Assembly (NCBI GenBank): GCA_002432805.1
Contig: DJGV01000010.1
Coordinates: 191,617 to 255,616, forward strand
Direction of reading: 5' to 3'
Length of the DNA: 64,000 nucleotides
Source of the DNA: Fervidobacterium sp. UBA5837
GTDB lineage: Bacteria; Thermotogota; Thermotogae; Thermotogales; Fervidobacteriaceae
Shown: positions 43,766-53,965 of the stretch, piece after piece
Layout: each line of letters begins with the position of its first letter
Numbering within the stretch: position 1 is the first letter of the stretch
Translations under genes and position numbers: made by a program
The notes under the pieces: model-generated
What the model saw: only the letters and a program-made list of their open reading frames with translations
Databases searched by the model: none
What the model was told of the DNA's origin: nothing

Positions 43766-45451
43766 TCAATTTTCATTCCTTGATGTTCCAGCATCTTGAT
43801 TACTTTCGATATCTTCGAAAAATCCATTTTGATACATGTAGTCGAAGAGCTTCCTTGCAATAGGTGCAGCAAAATGTCCACCACTTTCTCCATGTTCAAC
43901 AAGCACAAGCACCGAGTACATAGGCTGCCTTGATGGCCCGAAACCAATGAACCAAGCATGTGGTTGTCCACTTTCAACTTGTGCTGTCCCCGTTTTTCCT
44001 GCAACGGTAATTGGGAAACCTTTGAACGAAGCTGCTGCAGTTCCAGCATTTGCTCCACTGCCTTGCACCGTCGTAACTTCCTCCAAGCCCTGAATTACCA
44101 AGTCCCAATAGGGATCAGGTATATCCAATAGTATTTTCTTACTCACAACTTCTTCGTTTATCAACAGCTTCGGTTTGACAAATGTACCACGATTGGCGAT
44201 TGTGTTGTAAAGTGTTATCATCTGCAACGGTGTAACATTGAGAAACCCCTGTCCTATTCCATAGAGTATTGTATCACCGGGGTACCAATTTTCTCCAATT
44301 TTCTCCATCTTCCATTCGGGTGAAGGTAACGTACCAACTACCTCACCAGGTATGTTGATCCCCGTTTTTTGGTCCAAATAGAATGCCCTTGCAACTTTTG
44401 CAATGTTATCAGCACCAGCGTCAATTGCTGCATTGTAGAAGTACACGTTGCACGAAACTCTCAGCGCCTTTTTCAGATCTACTACACCATGCCCACTCAA
44501 TAACCAGTCTTTGTATCTGCCCGTTACCCTTCCCTTCGAATCTTTATATTCAAATACACCGTTGCACGTTATGGTGTTCGGCTTTCCGTACAACAACTGT
44601 GCGAATGCTGTGATCACCTTAAATGACGAGCCCGGTGGATAAGTACTCGAAATGGCCCTATTGAGAAGAGGTTTCATCGGATCATTCAAGATCTTTTCCC
44701 AGCTTATATTGTCAAGGCTATTCATATCTATTTCCGGTGACGGATACGAAGCCATCGCCAAAATGTTGCCTGTTTTGACATCGGATACGATAATTACAGA
44801 AGGTGTAGCGAGTTCCGTGAGCAAATCGTACGAGAATTTCTGCAACGCGTAATTTATCGTTGTTTGAAGATCCATTCCGTTCTCACCGGCATTTTCTATC
44901 AATCCTTGCTCGTAACTCCCGCTCGGATTCGCGACACTGTACGATACGCTGACTTTTCCTTTGAGCAGGTCGTTGTACACGCTCTCCATCCCTGAGACTC
45001 CCTCTCCATCGATATTCACACTACCTATGGTCTGATAGAGAAATCCGTACGACTTTCTCCTTTCTATCGTGGTAGTCTTGTATCCAATCGATTTTAGCAA
45101 GAAGGCTTGTTCCCAAGTCAATTCTGCTTGACCGGTATTTCTGATCGATACGATTTGTTCGGTTGTCAAAAATTCTCTTAGTCTTGCATCGTCATCAGTA
45201 GTATATGTTTTCATTGAAATGATTGGTATCTGCTCACTCCAAGCCAATTTCACACCGTCAGAAGAATAGATGCTGCCTCGCAACCCGCGTGAATAGTCAC
45301 TTGAGCCAAGCAGTTCATTTAGCAATTGTTTATGCTCACTTTGTTCGATAATTTGGACCTTAACAAGGCCCCAAATAACGTATATGAACATGAGCAAAAA
45401 GACAAGATATGGTAGATATTTTCTAAATGCACTTTTTTTCTCGTTTGCCAT
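43766..45451 (-). CDS. Penicillin-binding protein 2 (transpeptidase)
   Basis: 561 residues: an N-terminal membrane anchor (about 10-30), a dimerisation domain, and a transpeptidase domain from about 200. Catalytic motifs: SxxK as SSFK (275-278), SxN as SCN (333-335) and KTG at 486-488. It cross-links peptidoglycan, probably in elongation (MrdA type). ATG 45451 follows AAGGTG. It is shorter than usual PBP2 (about 620) owing to a compact dimerisation domain. Confidence 0.93.
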   Translation of the reverse strand: MANEKKSAFRKYLPYLVFLLMFIYVIWGLVKVQIIEQSEHKQLLNELLGSSDYSRGLRGSIYSSDGVKLAWSEQIPIISMKTYTTDDDARLREFLTTEQIVSIRNTGQAELTWEQAFLLKSIGYKTTTIERRKSYGFLYQTIGSVNIDGEGVSGMESVYNDLLKGKVSVSYSVANPSGSYEQGLIENAGENGMDLQTTINYALQKFSYDLLTELATPSVIIVSDVKTGNILAMASYPSPEIDMNSLDNISWEKILNDPMKPLLNRAISSTYPPGSSFKVITAFAQLLYGKPNTITCNGVFEYKDSKGRVTGRYKDWLLSGHGVVDLKKALRVSCNVYFYNAAIDAGADNIAKVARAFYLDQKTGINIPGEVVGTLPSPEWKMEKIGENWYPGDTILYGIGQGFLNVTPLQMITLYNTIANRGTFVKPKLLINEEVVSKKILLDIPDPYWDLVIQGLEEVTTVQGSGANAGTAAASFKGFPITVAGKTGTAQVESGQPHAWFIGFGPSRQPMYSVLVLVEHGESGGHFAAPIARKLFDYMYQNGFFEDIESNQDAGTSRNEN

Positions 45452-45480
45452 TGCTTCTTTTCACCTTCGCAGCTTTCTTG

Positions 45481-48141
45481 CTATTCATCGCGACTACTAT
45501 GATTCTCACCGCTTAACACATTCAGAGAGTTGATAATATTCTTTACTGCCTCTTCTTCATCCAAGTTCGGATTATCCAATTTCAAAGAAAAGACCTGCTC
45601 GAGGATGCTATTCAATACTGGTCCTGCTTTGATATTGTATTTTTCTACGAGCATCTTTCCACTGATGATATTGAGCCGCGTATTTTGCACTGCGTCGATG
45701 TATTTCAGTAGGTATGCCATACCATCATCATCTAAGTAAGAAGAAAGATGTACGTACACATACGGATTAGATTTGCCGAGCACCTTGTACACATCAGAGA
45801 AATTGAATTGCGACTCGATGAGAGATTTCACAACGGGTATAATAGTTTCAGCATATTTCAAGCCCTCTATGAATTTCTTTGGGTATCCATACCTTGCCCT
45901 AAGTTCTTCCAGAGTTGGTAAATCATAATATTCCAGAAGTATCGTTGAGATAGCATAAAAGTCATTCAAATCCTCAAATCTTTCTTGCAGACGTGGCAAA
46001 TGGCGAAACATCGTTTTTATCTTCTCTTCCATTGTGTTTGTGTAATAAGTTTTCGGGAATATATGCCTTATCATTCCCAATTCTGCCATTCTCCTTATCG
46101 CCTTTAGCGAGTTTTCTTCCACGAGTATCTTCTCTATTTCCTGCCTAATCCTTGCACCGGATACACGCTCAAGGTAATTCTCATCCAAGTTTTTCTTCAG
46201 TAGCTCAAGCGTGAACGATTCCATCTTGAAATCGTAACGTTGCTCGAACCTAATGGCCCTGATCATGCGCGTTGGATCTTCGATGAAGCTCAAATTGTAA
46301 AGTACGCGTATGATGCCATCCTTCAAATCCTTTTGACAATTGAAAAAGTCGTACAGTGTGCCATATTCGCTGGGATTAAGCTTTATAGCCATCGCATTTA
46401 TTGTAAAATCCCTGCGATAAAGGTCCTTTCTTATCGTACTGATATCTACTTGAGGCAATTTTCCTGGTTGTTCGTAGTATTCCGTACGTGCTGTTGCGAC
46501 GTCTATTTTGAAACCGTCCTTAAAGACTACCGATGCAGTGAAGAATTTATCGTACGGTACTACGGTCGCATTGAGCTGTCTACCAACATGTTTTGCAAAT
46601 TCTATCCCATTTCCTTCTACAACGATGTCCAAATCGTAATTTGGAATACCTAAGAGTAAGTCTCTAACAAATCCGCCAACAACGTAAACGGAAATACTGA
46701 AATCAAAACCATACAATCCCAAAAGCCTTAGTAAATTGACCACCCTGTTTGGTAATCTTTCATTTATCAGCTTACTCAGATTTGCAAACGTTGGTACGAC
46801 GGTAGACCCTGAAAGATGTGCCTGATGGACTTCAGAATTCGTTGCCCTTATCACATCGGACCTTGTCACTATTCCTACAAGCATGTTATTCTCATCCAAT
46901 ATTGGTATTCTGCCTATATCATGGTCTATCATCATTTTTTTGAGTACGCTAACAGGTGTGTCTAACGTTGCGGTAGTCAACTTGGAACTCATGATCGATT
47001 TCACAGGTCTCTTTCCAAGTCCGTGGTTTATTGCTTTGTCCACAGACTTTTTGGTCACTATGCCGATTAGCTTGTTCTCTTCAATCACAGGCATACCACC
47101 ATGGCCCGTAACTTCCATTATTCTATTTGCATCCTCGATTGTTTCATTTGCAAATACAGTTCTTACAGGCGCAGACATAATATCTCTTGCCTTTATGCCT
47201 TTAAATATGTATTTTGGAAGCAATTGCAAAACTTTGTGAATGACTTCTTCAACCGGAGCAGCGGAGATCGTTGCTGATGCTGCTTGTTTATGTCCACCAC
47301 CACCGAATTCACCCATCAGTCCAGCCAAGTCTATATCAGGTGACTTTGTGCGGGCAGTGATGAATGTCTTTTTTCCCATCCTAACGACTGCTATCAACGT
47401 CTCAACACTGTGCGTATACCAGAACTTGGAAACTATGGCAGCCAAACCGCCTATGAACTTGTCACTCTCTGCGTGCGATATCGTGATCTGGTAATCGTCG
47501 ACATCGTACACAGTAACATTTTGCAACATATCGCTCAGTATATGTTTTTGATCTATCGTCAAATCGAATCTCACATATTCAGCAACAACACTTATCGAAG
47601 CACCATTTCTTAAAAGGTATAGCACACATTCCACATCTTCGGTAGTAGTACTTGAAAAAAGTAGACTGCCCGTATCTTCGTATATACCTATGGCAAGTAA
47701 TGTAGCCTCCTCCGATGTAATCTTGATACCATTTTCTTTGAGCATGTTGACGACTATCGTCGTTGCGGCACCGACTTGTCTAAATATCTTTTCCACACGC
47801 TCACCAGAAGCCATCCCCTCACTCGCAGGCCATATCTCGGGATGATGATCGATTATCGTGATCTTCGCATCGTTTGTCAATCTACTCTTGATTTCATCAC
47901 CCACCCTGTCCAATCCATTAGTATCGACTATGATTAATTCGTCTATCGGTTCATTTGACTTTTTCAAATCACTTTCAGTCAAGAGTGAAAAAGTATCTCC
48001 GTAGAACCTGAGATACTCTTTTAAATTCTGAACCGGTATGCCGCAGAGGACTATTTCAAAATCTGACTTAAGCTTTTTCAATCCTACACAACATGCAAAC
48101 GAATCAAAATCAGCGTTAGTATGACTTGTAATTACTTTCAA
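45481..48141 (-). CDS. DHH-CBS-tRNA nucleotidyltransferase fusion
   Basis: About 886 residues. Order: DHH phosphoesterase (about 1-190; NADFDSFA, VDTNG, IDHHPE), DHHA1 (GGGGHKQAASA, about 290), two CBS domains (about 315-440), and a poly(A) polymerase/CCA-adding enzyme head (YVVGGFVRDLLLGIPNYDLDIV, about 485) with RNA-binding helices to the end. Relatives are annotated as A-adding tRNA nucleotidyltransferases; the DHH part may be a nanoRNase-type enzyme and the CBS pair may sense adenylates. TTG 48141 gives the natural start KVITSHTNADFDSFA; GTG 48162 lacks a ribosome site. Confidence 0.92.
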   Translation of the reverse strand: MKVITSHTNADFDSFACCVGLKKLKSDFEIVLCGIPVQNLKEYLRFYGDTFSLLTESDLKKSNEPIDELIIVDTNGLDRVGDEIKSRLTNDAKITIIDHHPEIWPASEGMASGERVEKIFRQVGAATTIVVNMLKENGIKITSEEATLLAIGIYEDTGSLLFSSTTTEDVECVLYLLRNGASISVVAEYVRFDLTIDQKHILSDMLQNVTVYDVDDYQITISHAESDKFIGGLAAIVSKFWYTHSVETLIAVVRMGKKTFITARTKSPDIDLAGLMGEFGGGGHKQAASATISAAPVEEVIHKVLQLLPKYIFKGIKARDIMSAPVRTVFANETIEDANRIMEVTGHGGMPVIEENKLIGIVTKKSVDKAINHGLGKRPVKSIMSSKLTTATLDTPVSVLKKMMIDHDIGRIPILDENNMLVGIVTRSDVIRATNSEVHQAHLSGSTVVPTFANLSKLINERLPNRVVNLLRLLGLYGFDFSISVYVVGGFVRDLLLGIPNYDLDIVVEGNGIEFAKHVGRQLNATVVPYDKFFTASVVFKDGFKIDVATARTEYYEQPGKLPQVDISTIRKDLYRRDFTINAMAIKLNPSEYGTLYDFFNCQKDLKDGIIRVLYNLSFIEDPTRMIRAIRFEQRYDFKMESFTLELLKKNLDENYLERVSGARIRQEIEKILVEENSLKAIRRMAELGMIRHIFPKTYYTNTMEEKIKTMFRHLPRLQERFEDLNDFYAISTILLEYYDLPTLEELRARYGYPKKFIEGLKYAETIIPVVKSLIESQFNFSDVYKVLGKSNPYVYVHLSSYLDDDGMAYLLKYIDAVQNTRLNIISGKMLVEKYNIKAGPVLNSILEQVFSLKLDNPNLDEEEAVKNIINSLNVLSGENHSSRDE

Positions 48142-48196
48142 CTTCTCACGCCCTATTCTCACATATAGGCCAAATCAATTGAAGGTCAGTCAAAAA

Positions 48197-49393
48197 TCAA
48201 TCAAAATCCAAGATCTCTTGCTTTTTGAGTTTATTCGTAATGCTCGTAGTTATCTCGAAATCGTCGTTACTTTCTACCTTTGCTATCGCATAGAATATCT
48301 CGAAGTATTTCTGGAATATGTTCTTCGACTTTCTCTCCACCACAGGTTTCCAAGCACCACAATTCAAGTAAAATTTCAAATCACCATCTATCTTAAAGAC
48401 CTCAAACGCATGCTTGTGATTGTGCCCCATAACAAGCCCATTGAGCCTGTCTATATTCAACTGCTTAAAATGGTTGGGATCATCGTATCCATCGAGGTAT
48501 CTTACCAGCCTCTGTGGATCTTTGAGCAATTTCATCGCTGTTCTTTTCAAATAATCTACCTTCTTGAATTTTCTGAATTGCATAACCGTCCTAACCACCA
48601 ATTCACCTAACTTGATTCCACCAATTCTGTTGAGGAAGAGTATCGATAATTTGCTCATATTTGGATAGTTCTTTCTCATCCAATTTTGTGCTTCATCTTG
48701 TTTCATCATATTTATGAAATTATCAAGCCAAATATTTAGTAAGTCTATGCCATTTTCGTACATCTGCGTGAGCTTCTCAAACCAAAGAAGGACATCCAAA
48801 CTTGGCCTGACATTATCGTAATCTCTTACAACATTCTCTGGGAAGTTCTTTCTGATAACCTCATCGAAGTTGAGCCTCATGTATCGTGCGACAAAATCAC
48901 CAAGTGGTGGGACAACTTCACCATCTACTTCGGTAAACCTATTGATAGAATCGAACTGATTTCCGTGCACAGCCAGTATTTTCGTCTTCTCATCGTAATA
49001 ATATGGCACAATCTCCATATTTGGGAAAAGCTCAAACAACCTATGCTTCAATTTATCGTTCTTGTATATGTAATAATCGTGGTTGCCGATAACGTACCAT
49101 ATCTTTCCAGGGAATCCCTGGAGTGCCTTCAAGACTTTAGGGTGCTTATCGATTATATTGTTTATTGAACTTTCGTTGAGATTTCTCAAAATCTCCCAAA
49201 AATTTGCAAGGCCGGCATCCATAACCGTGGAAGATTCGAGAATTTCAAAACCATCTCCAACGATGACCAATTCTGGATCTTCCAAATGCTTCCAATCGTC
49301 GAAGAAATTTTCGAATAGTTCATCTTGATTGAAATCGTCTTTACCGCTACCATCACCTATGTGCAGGTCGCTGATAAAAATTATATTCCGCAT
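48197..49393 (-). CDS. Metallophosphoesterase of the LpxH/UDP-diacylglucosamine diphosphatase-like type
   Basis: 398 residues with the full calcineurin-like set: ISDLHIGDG, IVGDGFEIL, IGNHDYYIY, AVHGNQFD and GHNHKH. A long helical insertion (about 190-290) between the core motifs distinguishes it from short phosphatases. Thermotogota lack classical LPS, so the substrate is unlikely to be the LpxH one. AAAGGAG lies before the ATG. It is 24 bases after rnz. Confidence 0.82.
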   Translation of the reverse strand: MRNIIFISDLHIGDGSGKDDFNQDELFENFFDDWKHLEDPELVIVGDGFEILESSTVMDAGLANFWEILRNLNESSINNIIDKHPKVLKALQGFPGKIWYVIGNHDYYIYKNDKLKHRLFELFPNMEIVPYYYDEKTKILAVHGNQFDSINRFTEVDGEVVPPLGDFVARYMRLNFDEVIRKNFPENVVRDYDNVRPSLDVLLWFEKLTQMYENGIDLLNIWLDNFINMMKQDEAQNWMRKNYPNMSKLSILFLNRIGGIKLGELVVRTVMQFRKFKKVDYLKRTAMKLLKDPQRLVRYLDGYDDPNHFKQLNIDRLNGLVMGHNHKHAFEVFKIDGDLKFYLNCGAWKPVVERKSKNIFQKYFEIFYAIAKVESNDDFEITTSITNKLKKQEILDFD

Positions 49394-49418
49394 GGTATTC
49401 TCCTTTACATGAGGAGCA

Positions 49419-50255
49419 TTACATCTCGAAAATCTTCTCTGGATGAACGTACATGATCTTTACGTCTGGAATAGCAATCTTTCTCAAAGTTTTATCAAGC
49501 ACCGAAATGTATCTCGAAGATATGTGGTACAGCACCAAAGTCTTAACTTGGGTGCCTTTAACTAATTCAATAATGTCATCTAACGCTGCATGATTATTGA
49601 ATTTTCTATCTTCCTTCTTCAAAAACGTGCATTCGTGAAACAACACATCTGTGTCTAATATATCTTCCTTTTTGAGTAGTATCGTATCACCGGAGATCGT
49701 CAGCACTTTTTTCTCATATGTCTCGGTAATCGCATCGCTTCCCATCTCTTTCACAAGCTGAGCTATTTCAGCACCAGAGACATCCCTATATTCCTCTTTC
49801 AACCTTCTTCTCACATCTATTACATGGTATCCATAAGATATCTCACTGTATGTGTGAGATACAGGGAATGGTTGGATGTACCTTGTAAACGAACCAGAAT
49901 CCCTTAGAAATACCTTATCACTACTCTCAACTCCGACAAAACTCAATTTGAACTTGAGCTCGTTATTTGCTCTCTTCAGAAAATCTGCATATATCTCTAT
50001 ACCCTTATTTCCCTGTGGGTAGTAGATAGTCAATGGTTTCTCTCTATCTCCCATTGCATTGTTCCTTGTGTTTATTATCGACCACAATCCAGCTATGTGA
50101 TCCACGTGCCCGTGAGTCAAGAATACGTACCTTGCTGCGTATATCTTGTTGCTCAGCATAGTGGCAACACCCTCACCAGCATCGAACAAGATTCGCTCAG
50201 GTGAGTAGTATATCCAAGTAGAGTACAGTGCCTTTGAAAATGCTGTAATGTTCAA
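49419..50255 (-). CDS. rnz: tRNase Z, Thermotoga type
   Basis: About 278 residues. It cleaves tRNA precursors at the 3' end. The metallo-beta-lactamase motif THGHVDHIAGLW is present, and the protein start NITAFSKALYSTWIYYSPE closely follows the T. maritima enzyme, which cuts after the encoded CCA and lacks the flexible arm of other RNase Z. TTG 50255 gives that start with AAAGGGTGA upstream; TTG 50276 would add 7 residues. Confidence 0.93.
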   Translation of the reverse strand: MNITAFSKALYSTWIYYSPERILFDAGEGVATMLSNKIYAARYVFLTHGHVDHIAGLWSIINTRNNAMGDREKPLTIYYPQGNKGIEIYADFLKRANNELKFKLSFVGVESSDKVFLRDSGSFTRYIQPFPVSHTYSEISYGYHVIDVRRRLKEEYRDVSGAEIAQLVKEMGSDAITETYEKKVLTISGDTILLKKEDILDTDVLFHECTFLKKEDRKFNNHAALDDIIELVKGTQVKTLVLYHISSRYISVLDKTLRKIAIPDVKIMYVHPEKIFEM

Positions 50256-50281
50256 AAAATTCACCCTTTCAGCCAATTACA

Positions 50282-50737
50282 TCAAATTTGAGAAGCACGT
50301 CCAACTTCAACTTTTATCTTTCCAGAGACCCCTCCGGGTAACTTCACAGTGACATCGTAAAGACCCGTGGATTTCAAAGGCGCATCGAGTATGATCCACC
50401 TTTTATCAAAATCGCGTCCTATTACCTTCGATATCTCTTCAGCTATGTTTGCGTTAGTTAGTGAGCCGAATAGCTTACCTCCCTCGCCGGCCTTTGCTTG
50501 CACTTTGAATACGTGCTTGTGAAGTTCAGCAAGCAATTCCTCATTTACTTTTCTCAGCGCCTCATGACGTTTCCTTTCTTCCTCTCTCTGCACCTCAAGT
50601 TCTTTTAGTACGGCATCGGTCGCCTCTTTTACAACACCCTTTGGAATGAGAAAATTCCTAGCATAACCGTCTGACACCGTTACTATCTGTCCTCTCTTCC
50701 CGAGTTTAGGAACGTCTTGAAGCAATACAACTTTCAT
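50282..50737 (-). CDS. rplI: Ribosomal protein bL9
   Basis: 151 residues. L9 binds 23S rRNA and projects from the large subunit. The N-terminal domain with MKVVLLQDVPKLGKRGQIVTVSDGYARNFLIPKG is strongly conserved, followed by the long helix (about 40-75) and C-terminal domain. GAGGAGGG precedes the ATG. It lies between rnz and prmC in the same leftward run. Confidence 0.97.
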   Translation of the reverse strand: MKVVLLQDVPKLGKRGQIVTVSDGYARNFLIPKGVVKEATDAVLKELEVQREEERKRHEALRKVNEELLAELHKHVFKVQAKAGEGGKLFGSLTNANIAEEISKVIGRDFDKRWIILDAPLKSTGLYDVTVKLPGGVSGKIKVEVGRASQI

Positions 50738-50791
50738 GCAAATCCCTCCTCAGCTCCTCATTGATCATTGTTGATCTATCATCGCAAATTT

Positions 50792-51622
50792 TTAGCATTT
50801 ATCGTCGATTATTACCAAATATCTGTCCTTACCGGCAAGGTCTTTAATACACTTTCCACCCGTTAATTTCCGCAAAAACGCACATTGGTCATCGCCAATT
50901 TCCATTATAACTATTTTATCTTTAATATTGTAACGGTTAAAGAACTCTCTGTAAAAGTTTAACCCATCTTCTCCGGCAAATAACGCTTCCTTTGGTTCGT
51001 AAAGAAGTTCCCTTTGCACCTCTATTCCTTCCCTTACGTACGGTGGATTTGAAATGATTATATCTATATCATAGAACATCTCTTCAAAAGGCTCAAGATA
51101 ACTGCCCAACTTGAATGATACCAAATGTTCAACGTTATGCCTTTTTGCATTCGCACATGAAATTTCCAGCGCCTTTGGGTTTATGTCAGTTCCAAGTACG
51201 AAGACGCCCGTTTCGATGGCTAATGTAACTGAGATAATGCCACTTCCTATACCAATCTCCGCCACAGTTTTTGCATTGAAACGTTTTATGTACTCAACGG
51301 CGAGTTCAACGAGTCCTTCTGTCTCCCAACGTGGTATGAGAATACCCTCTTCCACGGTGAAGTGTCTACCGTAGAATTCAACGTTACCGACGATGTACTG
51401 CAATGGATACCCCGTAAGCCTTTTTTCAAGTAATTCAACTGCCTCCTCTGGACATTCAAGCTCCTGGTGAGATAACACGTATTCACGCGATTTGCCGAGT
51501 ACAAATGCTATCAAAATAAGGGCCTCCCTCTCGGGAAGCCCTTTAGCTTTGTAAGTTCGCAGGATTTCTGAGATCGTTTTTTTGTCAGATTTTTCAGAAA
51601 AGGCATCTCTTACATCGCTCAT
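50792..51622 (-). CDS. prmC: Release factor glutamine methyltransferase PrmC (HemK)
   Basis: About 276 residues. It methylates the GGQ glutamine of release factors. Seen: the N-terminal helical domain, the PLQYIVGNVEFYG and ILIPRWETEGLVELA linker, SAM motif VAEIGIGSGIISV, and the catalytic IISNPPYVR. The family's usual PRPETE-like motif is PRWETE here. ATG 51622 gives the normal length; TTG 51652, right after the upstream stop, is an alternative with GGGA. Confidence 0.92.
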   Translation of the reverse strand: MSDVRDAFSEKSDKKTISEILRTYKAKGLPEREALILIAFVLGKSREYVLSHQELECPEEAVELLEKRLTGYPLQYIVGNVEFYGRHFTVEEGILIPRWETEGLVELAVEYIKRFNAKTVAEIGIGSGIISVTLAIETGVFVLGTDINPKALEISCANAKRHNVEHLVSFKLGSYLEPFEEMFYDIDIIISNPPYVREGIEVQRELLYEPKEALFAGEDGLNFYREFFNRYNIKDKIVIMEIGDDQCAFLRKLTGGKCIKDLAGKDRYLVIIDDKC

Positions 51623-51652
51623 ATCTCTATGCCCTACTTTTAATCCCTGCAA

Positions 51653-51961
51653 TTATATCCCGAGCTGTTTCCTAATCGAAGGATCTATTCTATCAGGTGT
51701 CCAAGGTGGATCGAATGTCAGTCCAACTTCTACATTTCCAACTCCTTCGATTGACCTCAACTTCATCTCTGCATCACTCATTATACCGCCTGCCAATGGA
51801 CACAAAGGTGTTGTCATCGTCATCGTTACACGTACATCGCTTTCATTTTCGACCTCTATATTGTAAACCAAACCGAGTGTTACGATATCGAGCCCTATTT
51901 CCCAATCTATTACCTCTTTCAGTTTATTCCAAACTGCATTTCTTAACTCTTCCCTTGTCAT
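51653..51961 (-). CDS. DUF59 Fe-S cluster assembly factor (SufT/PaaD-like)
   Basis: About 102 residues of the DUF59/MIP18 family, which aids Fe-S cluster maturation. VTLGLVYNIEV, the TMTTPLCPLAGGI block with the conserved cysteine, and GLTFDPPWTPDRIDPSIR are present; it looks like the T. maritima protein of known structure. ATG 51961 overlaps the glmM stop (TGATG); ATG 51967 also follows GGAGAG. Together with the suf operon at the window start it suggests a complete Suf-type machinery. Confidence 0.88.
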   Translation of the reverse strand: MTREELRNAVWNKLKEVIDWEIGLDIVTLGLVYNIEVENESDVRVTMTMTTPLCPLAGGIMSDAEMKLRSIEGVGNVEVGLTFDPPWTPDRIDPSIRKQLGI

Positions 51962-53262
51962 CAGCATTTCTCTCCTTTCGATAGTTCCTCTATCTTATTG
52001 GCTATTGTGTACGCTGCAGTCGATATGTATTCCTGGTCAGGCCCTTGAACGAAGACTCTTACCAATGGCTCTGTCCCCGATGGCCTGACAACAATGTCAA
52101 CATCATCACGTTTTAGTTCATCTATCAATTTTTTGACTTCTTCGTTCTCCATGATCAGTTTGTTCTTTGTCTTAACATTGATCATTGCCTGTGGATAATC
52201 AGGTACTTCACTGGACAATTCCGATAATGGCTTTTCCCTCTTTATCATCGTACTGATAAGTTCAAGTGACGTTATCAACCCATCGCCTGTAGTTGACCTA
52301 TCAAGGAATATTATATGTCCACTGTACTCTCCACCGATCATCGAACCCACTTCCATCATCTTCTCTAATACGTACCTATCGCCCACCTTAGCACGTTCAA
52401 ATCTTATACCGAGACCTTTCAAAAAGACTTCCAACCCCTTATTGGAAAGTACGGTACCTACAACGGTGTTGTTCTTCAATCTATTTTCTGCCTTCATCTG
52501 CACTGCGCACAGTCCAATTACCCTATCGCCGTTGACTTCTTGCCTCTTCTCATCGAGCAGTATGCACCTATCGGCATCACCATCGTGAAGGATCGCCAAG
52601 TGATGATTCGTCATCTTTGAAGCAGAGATTTCCGGATTAGTTGAGCCACAATTCACGTTTATATTGAATCCATCTGGAACATTGTTGATCACTTCAACTC
52701 TCGCACCCAGCTGACCAAGCACGTATGGAGTAGTCTCGTAAGCCGCACCATTTCCTGCATCTACCAATATCTTTAGGCCAGATAAGTCAAGGTCACTGAA
52801 TTGTTGAACTACGTAATTTGAATATTCCTCGAATGCCAATTTGTAATCAACAACACGCCCAATTTCATCAAATGTCGAATAGTGTACTTCTTTCATACGT
52901 TTTTCCAATGTATCTTCCACCTCATCAGGTAATTTGAAACCGCGTGAGATGACTTTTAGTCCATTAAATTCCGGTGGATTGTGCGATGCTGAAATCATGA
53001 CACCTACCGCATCCTCCAATTTAGTGAGTACTGCAAGTGCAGGCGTTGGTAAAATTCCACATCGATAAACAGTTGCCCCAGAAGCAGTTGCACCTGCTAT
53101 CAGCGCAGCTTCCAACATATCACAACTTGCTCGTGTGTCCTTTGCGACAAAAATCCTCTTATCTACAAATTTAGCCAATGTATTTCCTAACTTAAAAGCT
53201 ATGTCAGGGGTCAATTCTTCGTTTACAACACCACGTATACCATCTGTTCCAAAAAGCCGCAT
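51961..53262 (-). CDS. glmM: Phosphoglucosamine mutase
   Basis: 433 residues. It converts glucosamine-6-phosphate to glucosamine-1-phosphate for cell-wall synthesis. RLFGTDGIRGVVNEE at the start, the phosphoserine loop ISASHNPPEFNGLKV, the metal loop HDGDADRCI, GEYSGHII and RPSGTEPLVRVF are the hallmark blocks. ATG 53262 has GGAGG at 8 bases; TTG 53265 immediately before it is less likely. Confidence 0.97.
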   Translation of the reverse strand: MRLFGTDGIRGVVNEELTPDIAFKLGNTLAKFVDKRIFVAKDTRASCDMLEAALIAGATASGATVYRCGILPTPALAVLTKLEDAVGVMISASHNPPEFNGLKVISRGFKLPDEVEDTLEKRMKEVHYSTFDEIGRVVDYKLAFEEYSNYVVQQFSDLDLSGLKILVDAGNGAAYETTPYVLGQLGARVEVINNVPDGFNINVNCGSTNPEISASKMTNHHLAILHDGDADRCILLDEKRQEVNGDRVIGLCAVQMKAENRLKNNTVVGTVLSNKGLEVFLKGLGIRFERAKVGDRYVLEKMMEVGSMIGGEYSGHIIFLDRSTTGDGLITSLELISTMIKREKPLSELSSEVPDYPQAMINVKTKNKLIMENEEVKKLIDELKRDDVDIVVRPSGTEPLVRVFVQGPDQEYISTAAYTIANKIEELSKGEKC

Positions 53263-53290
53263 CAATAATGCCTCCCTTTTATTTTGTAGG

Positions 53291-53965
53291 TCATCTACTT
53301 CCAGTCTCTCGTGGGACTAGCGATCTTACCCACTGCACAAATGCAGGATAATTCCTCGTTTGCATGTATACCTTCCCAGGTCCTTGAAAATCACAGACCA
53401 ATCCCTCGCCGCCAAACAATGTAGACTTAGCTCCTCCAAACGTTCGTACGTTCCAAGACACGCTTCCGTCGAAGGCAACTATATGCCCCGTATCTATCGT
53501 TATCTGTTCCCCAACGTCGAGTTCAAGCATTTTTATTGCACCAAAAGAAGAAATTGCAGCCTCGCCGTATCCTTGCAGCTTTATCAAGAATATCCCCTCT
53601 TCAGAAAAGAATGCCTTCAACCCTCCGAAAGATACATCCATATCTATCGAAGTCTCGCTTGCAAGATATGAAGTGGACTGGACAAACAACGTACCATTCA
53701 CAGGCACAACCTCTATATCACCTGGTAATTCCGGAGCAATTGCTATTTCGCTCTCGCCGCGTGATACGTATTTGTTCATGAAGAATCTCTCACCAGCTAA
53801 AAAGCTTCTTTTAAGTGCCTTCCAGATACCACCTGTCGAAGTCTCGACTTCAATTGGACCACGCATGTACACCATCGCACCAGGTTCAACTGTAAGCTCT
53901 TCACCTGCGTTCAACTGAACTTTCAATAAAGAATAGCTCCCTTTAAACTCTATATCATGCCTCAT
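53291..53965 (-). CDS. AIM24 family protein
   Basis: About 224 residues of the TIGR00266/AIM24 family of beta-rich trimeric proteins of unknown function. Seen: LTVEPGAMVYM, the RSFLAGERFFMNKY region, FVQSTSYLASE and the GGEGLVCDFQGPGKVYMQTRN C-terminal block. ATG 53965 lies 10 bases after GGGAG and overlaps the pyrR end by 11 bases. Confidence 0.92.
   Translation of the reverse strand: MRHDIEFKGSYSLLKVQLNAGEELTVEPGAMVYMRGPIEVETSTGGIWKALKRSFLAGERFFMNKYVSRGESEIAIAPELPGDIEVVPVNGTLFVQSTSYLASETSIDMDVSFGGLKAFFSEEGIFLIKLQGYGEAAISSFGAIKMLELDVGEQITIDTGHIVAFDGSVSWNVRTFGGAKSTLFGGEGLVCDFQGPGKVYMQTRNYPAFVQWVRSLVPRETGSR

Noticed and set aside
43759..44058. 99-codon minus-strand frame overlapping the PBP2 end
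   Set aside because: PBP2 and the thioredoxin-like gene explain the region; the frame has no motifs.
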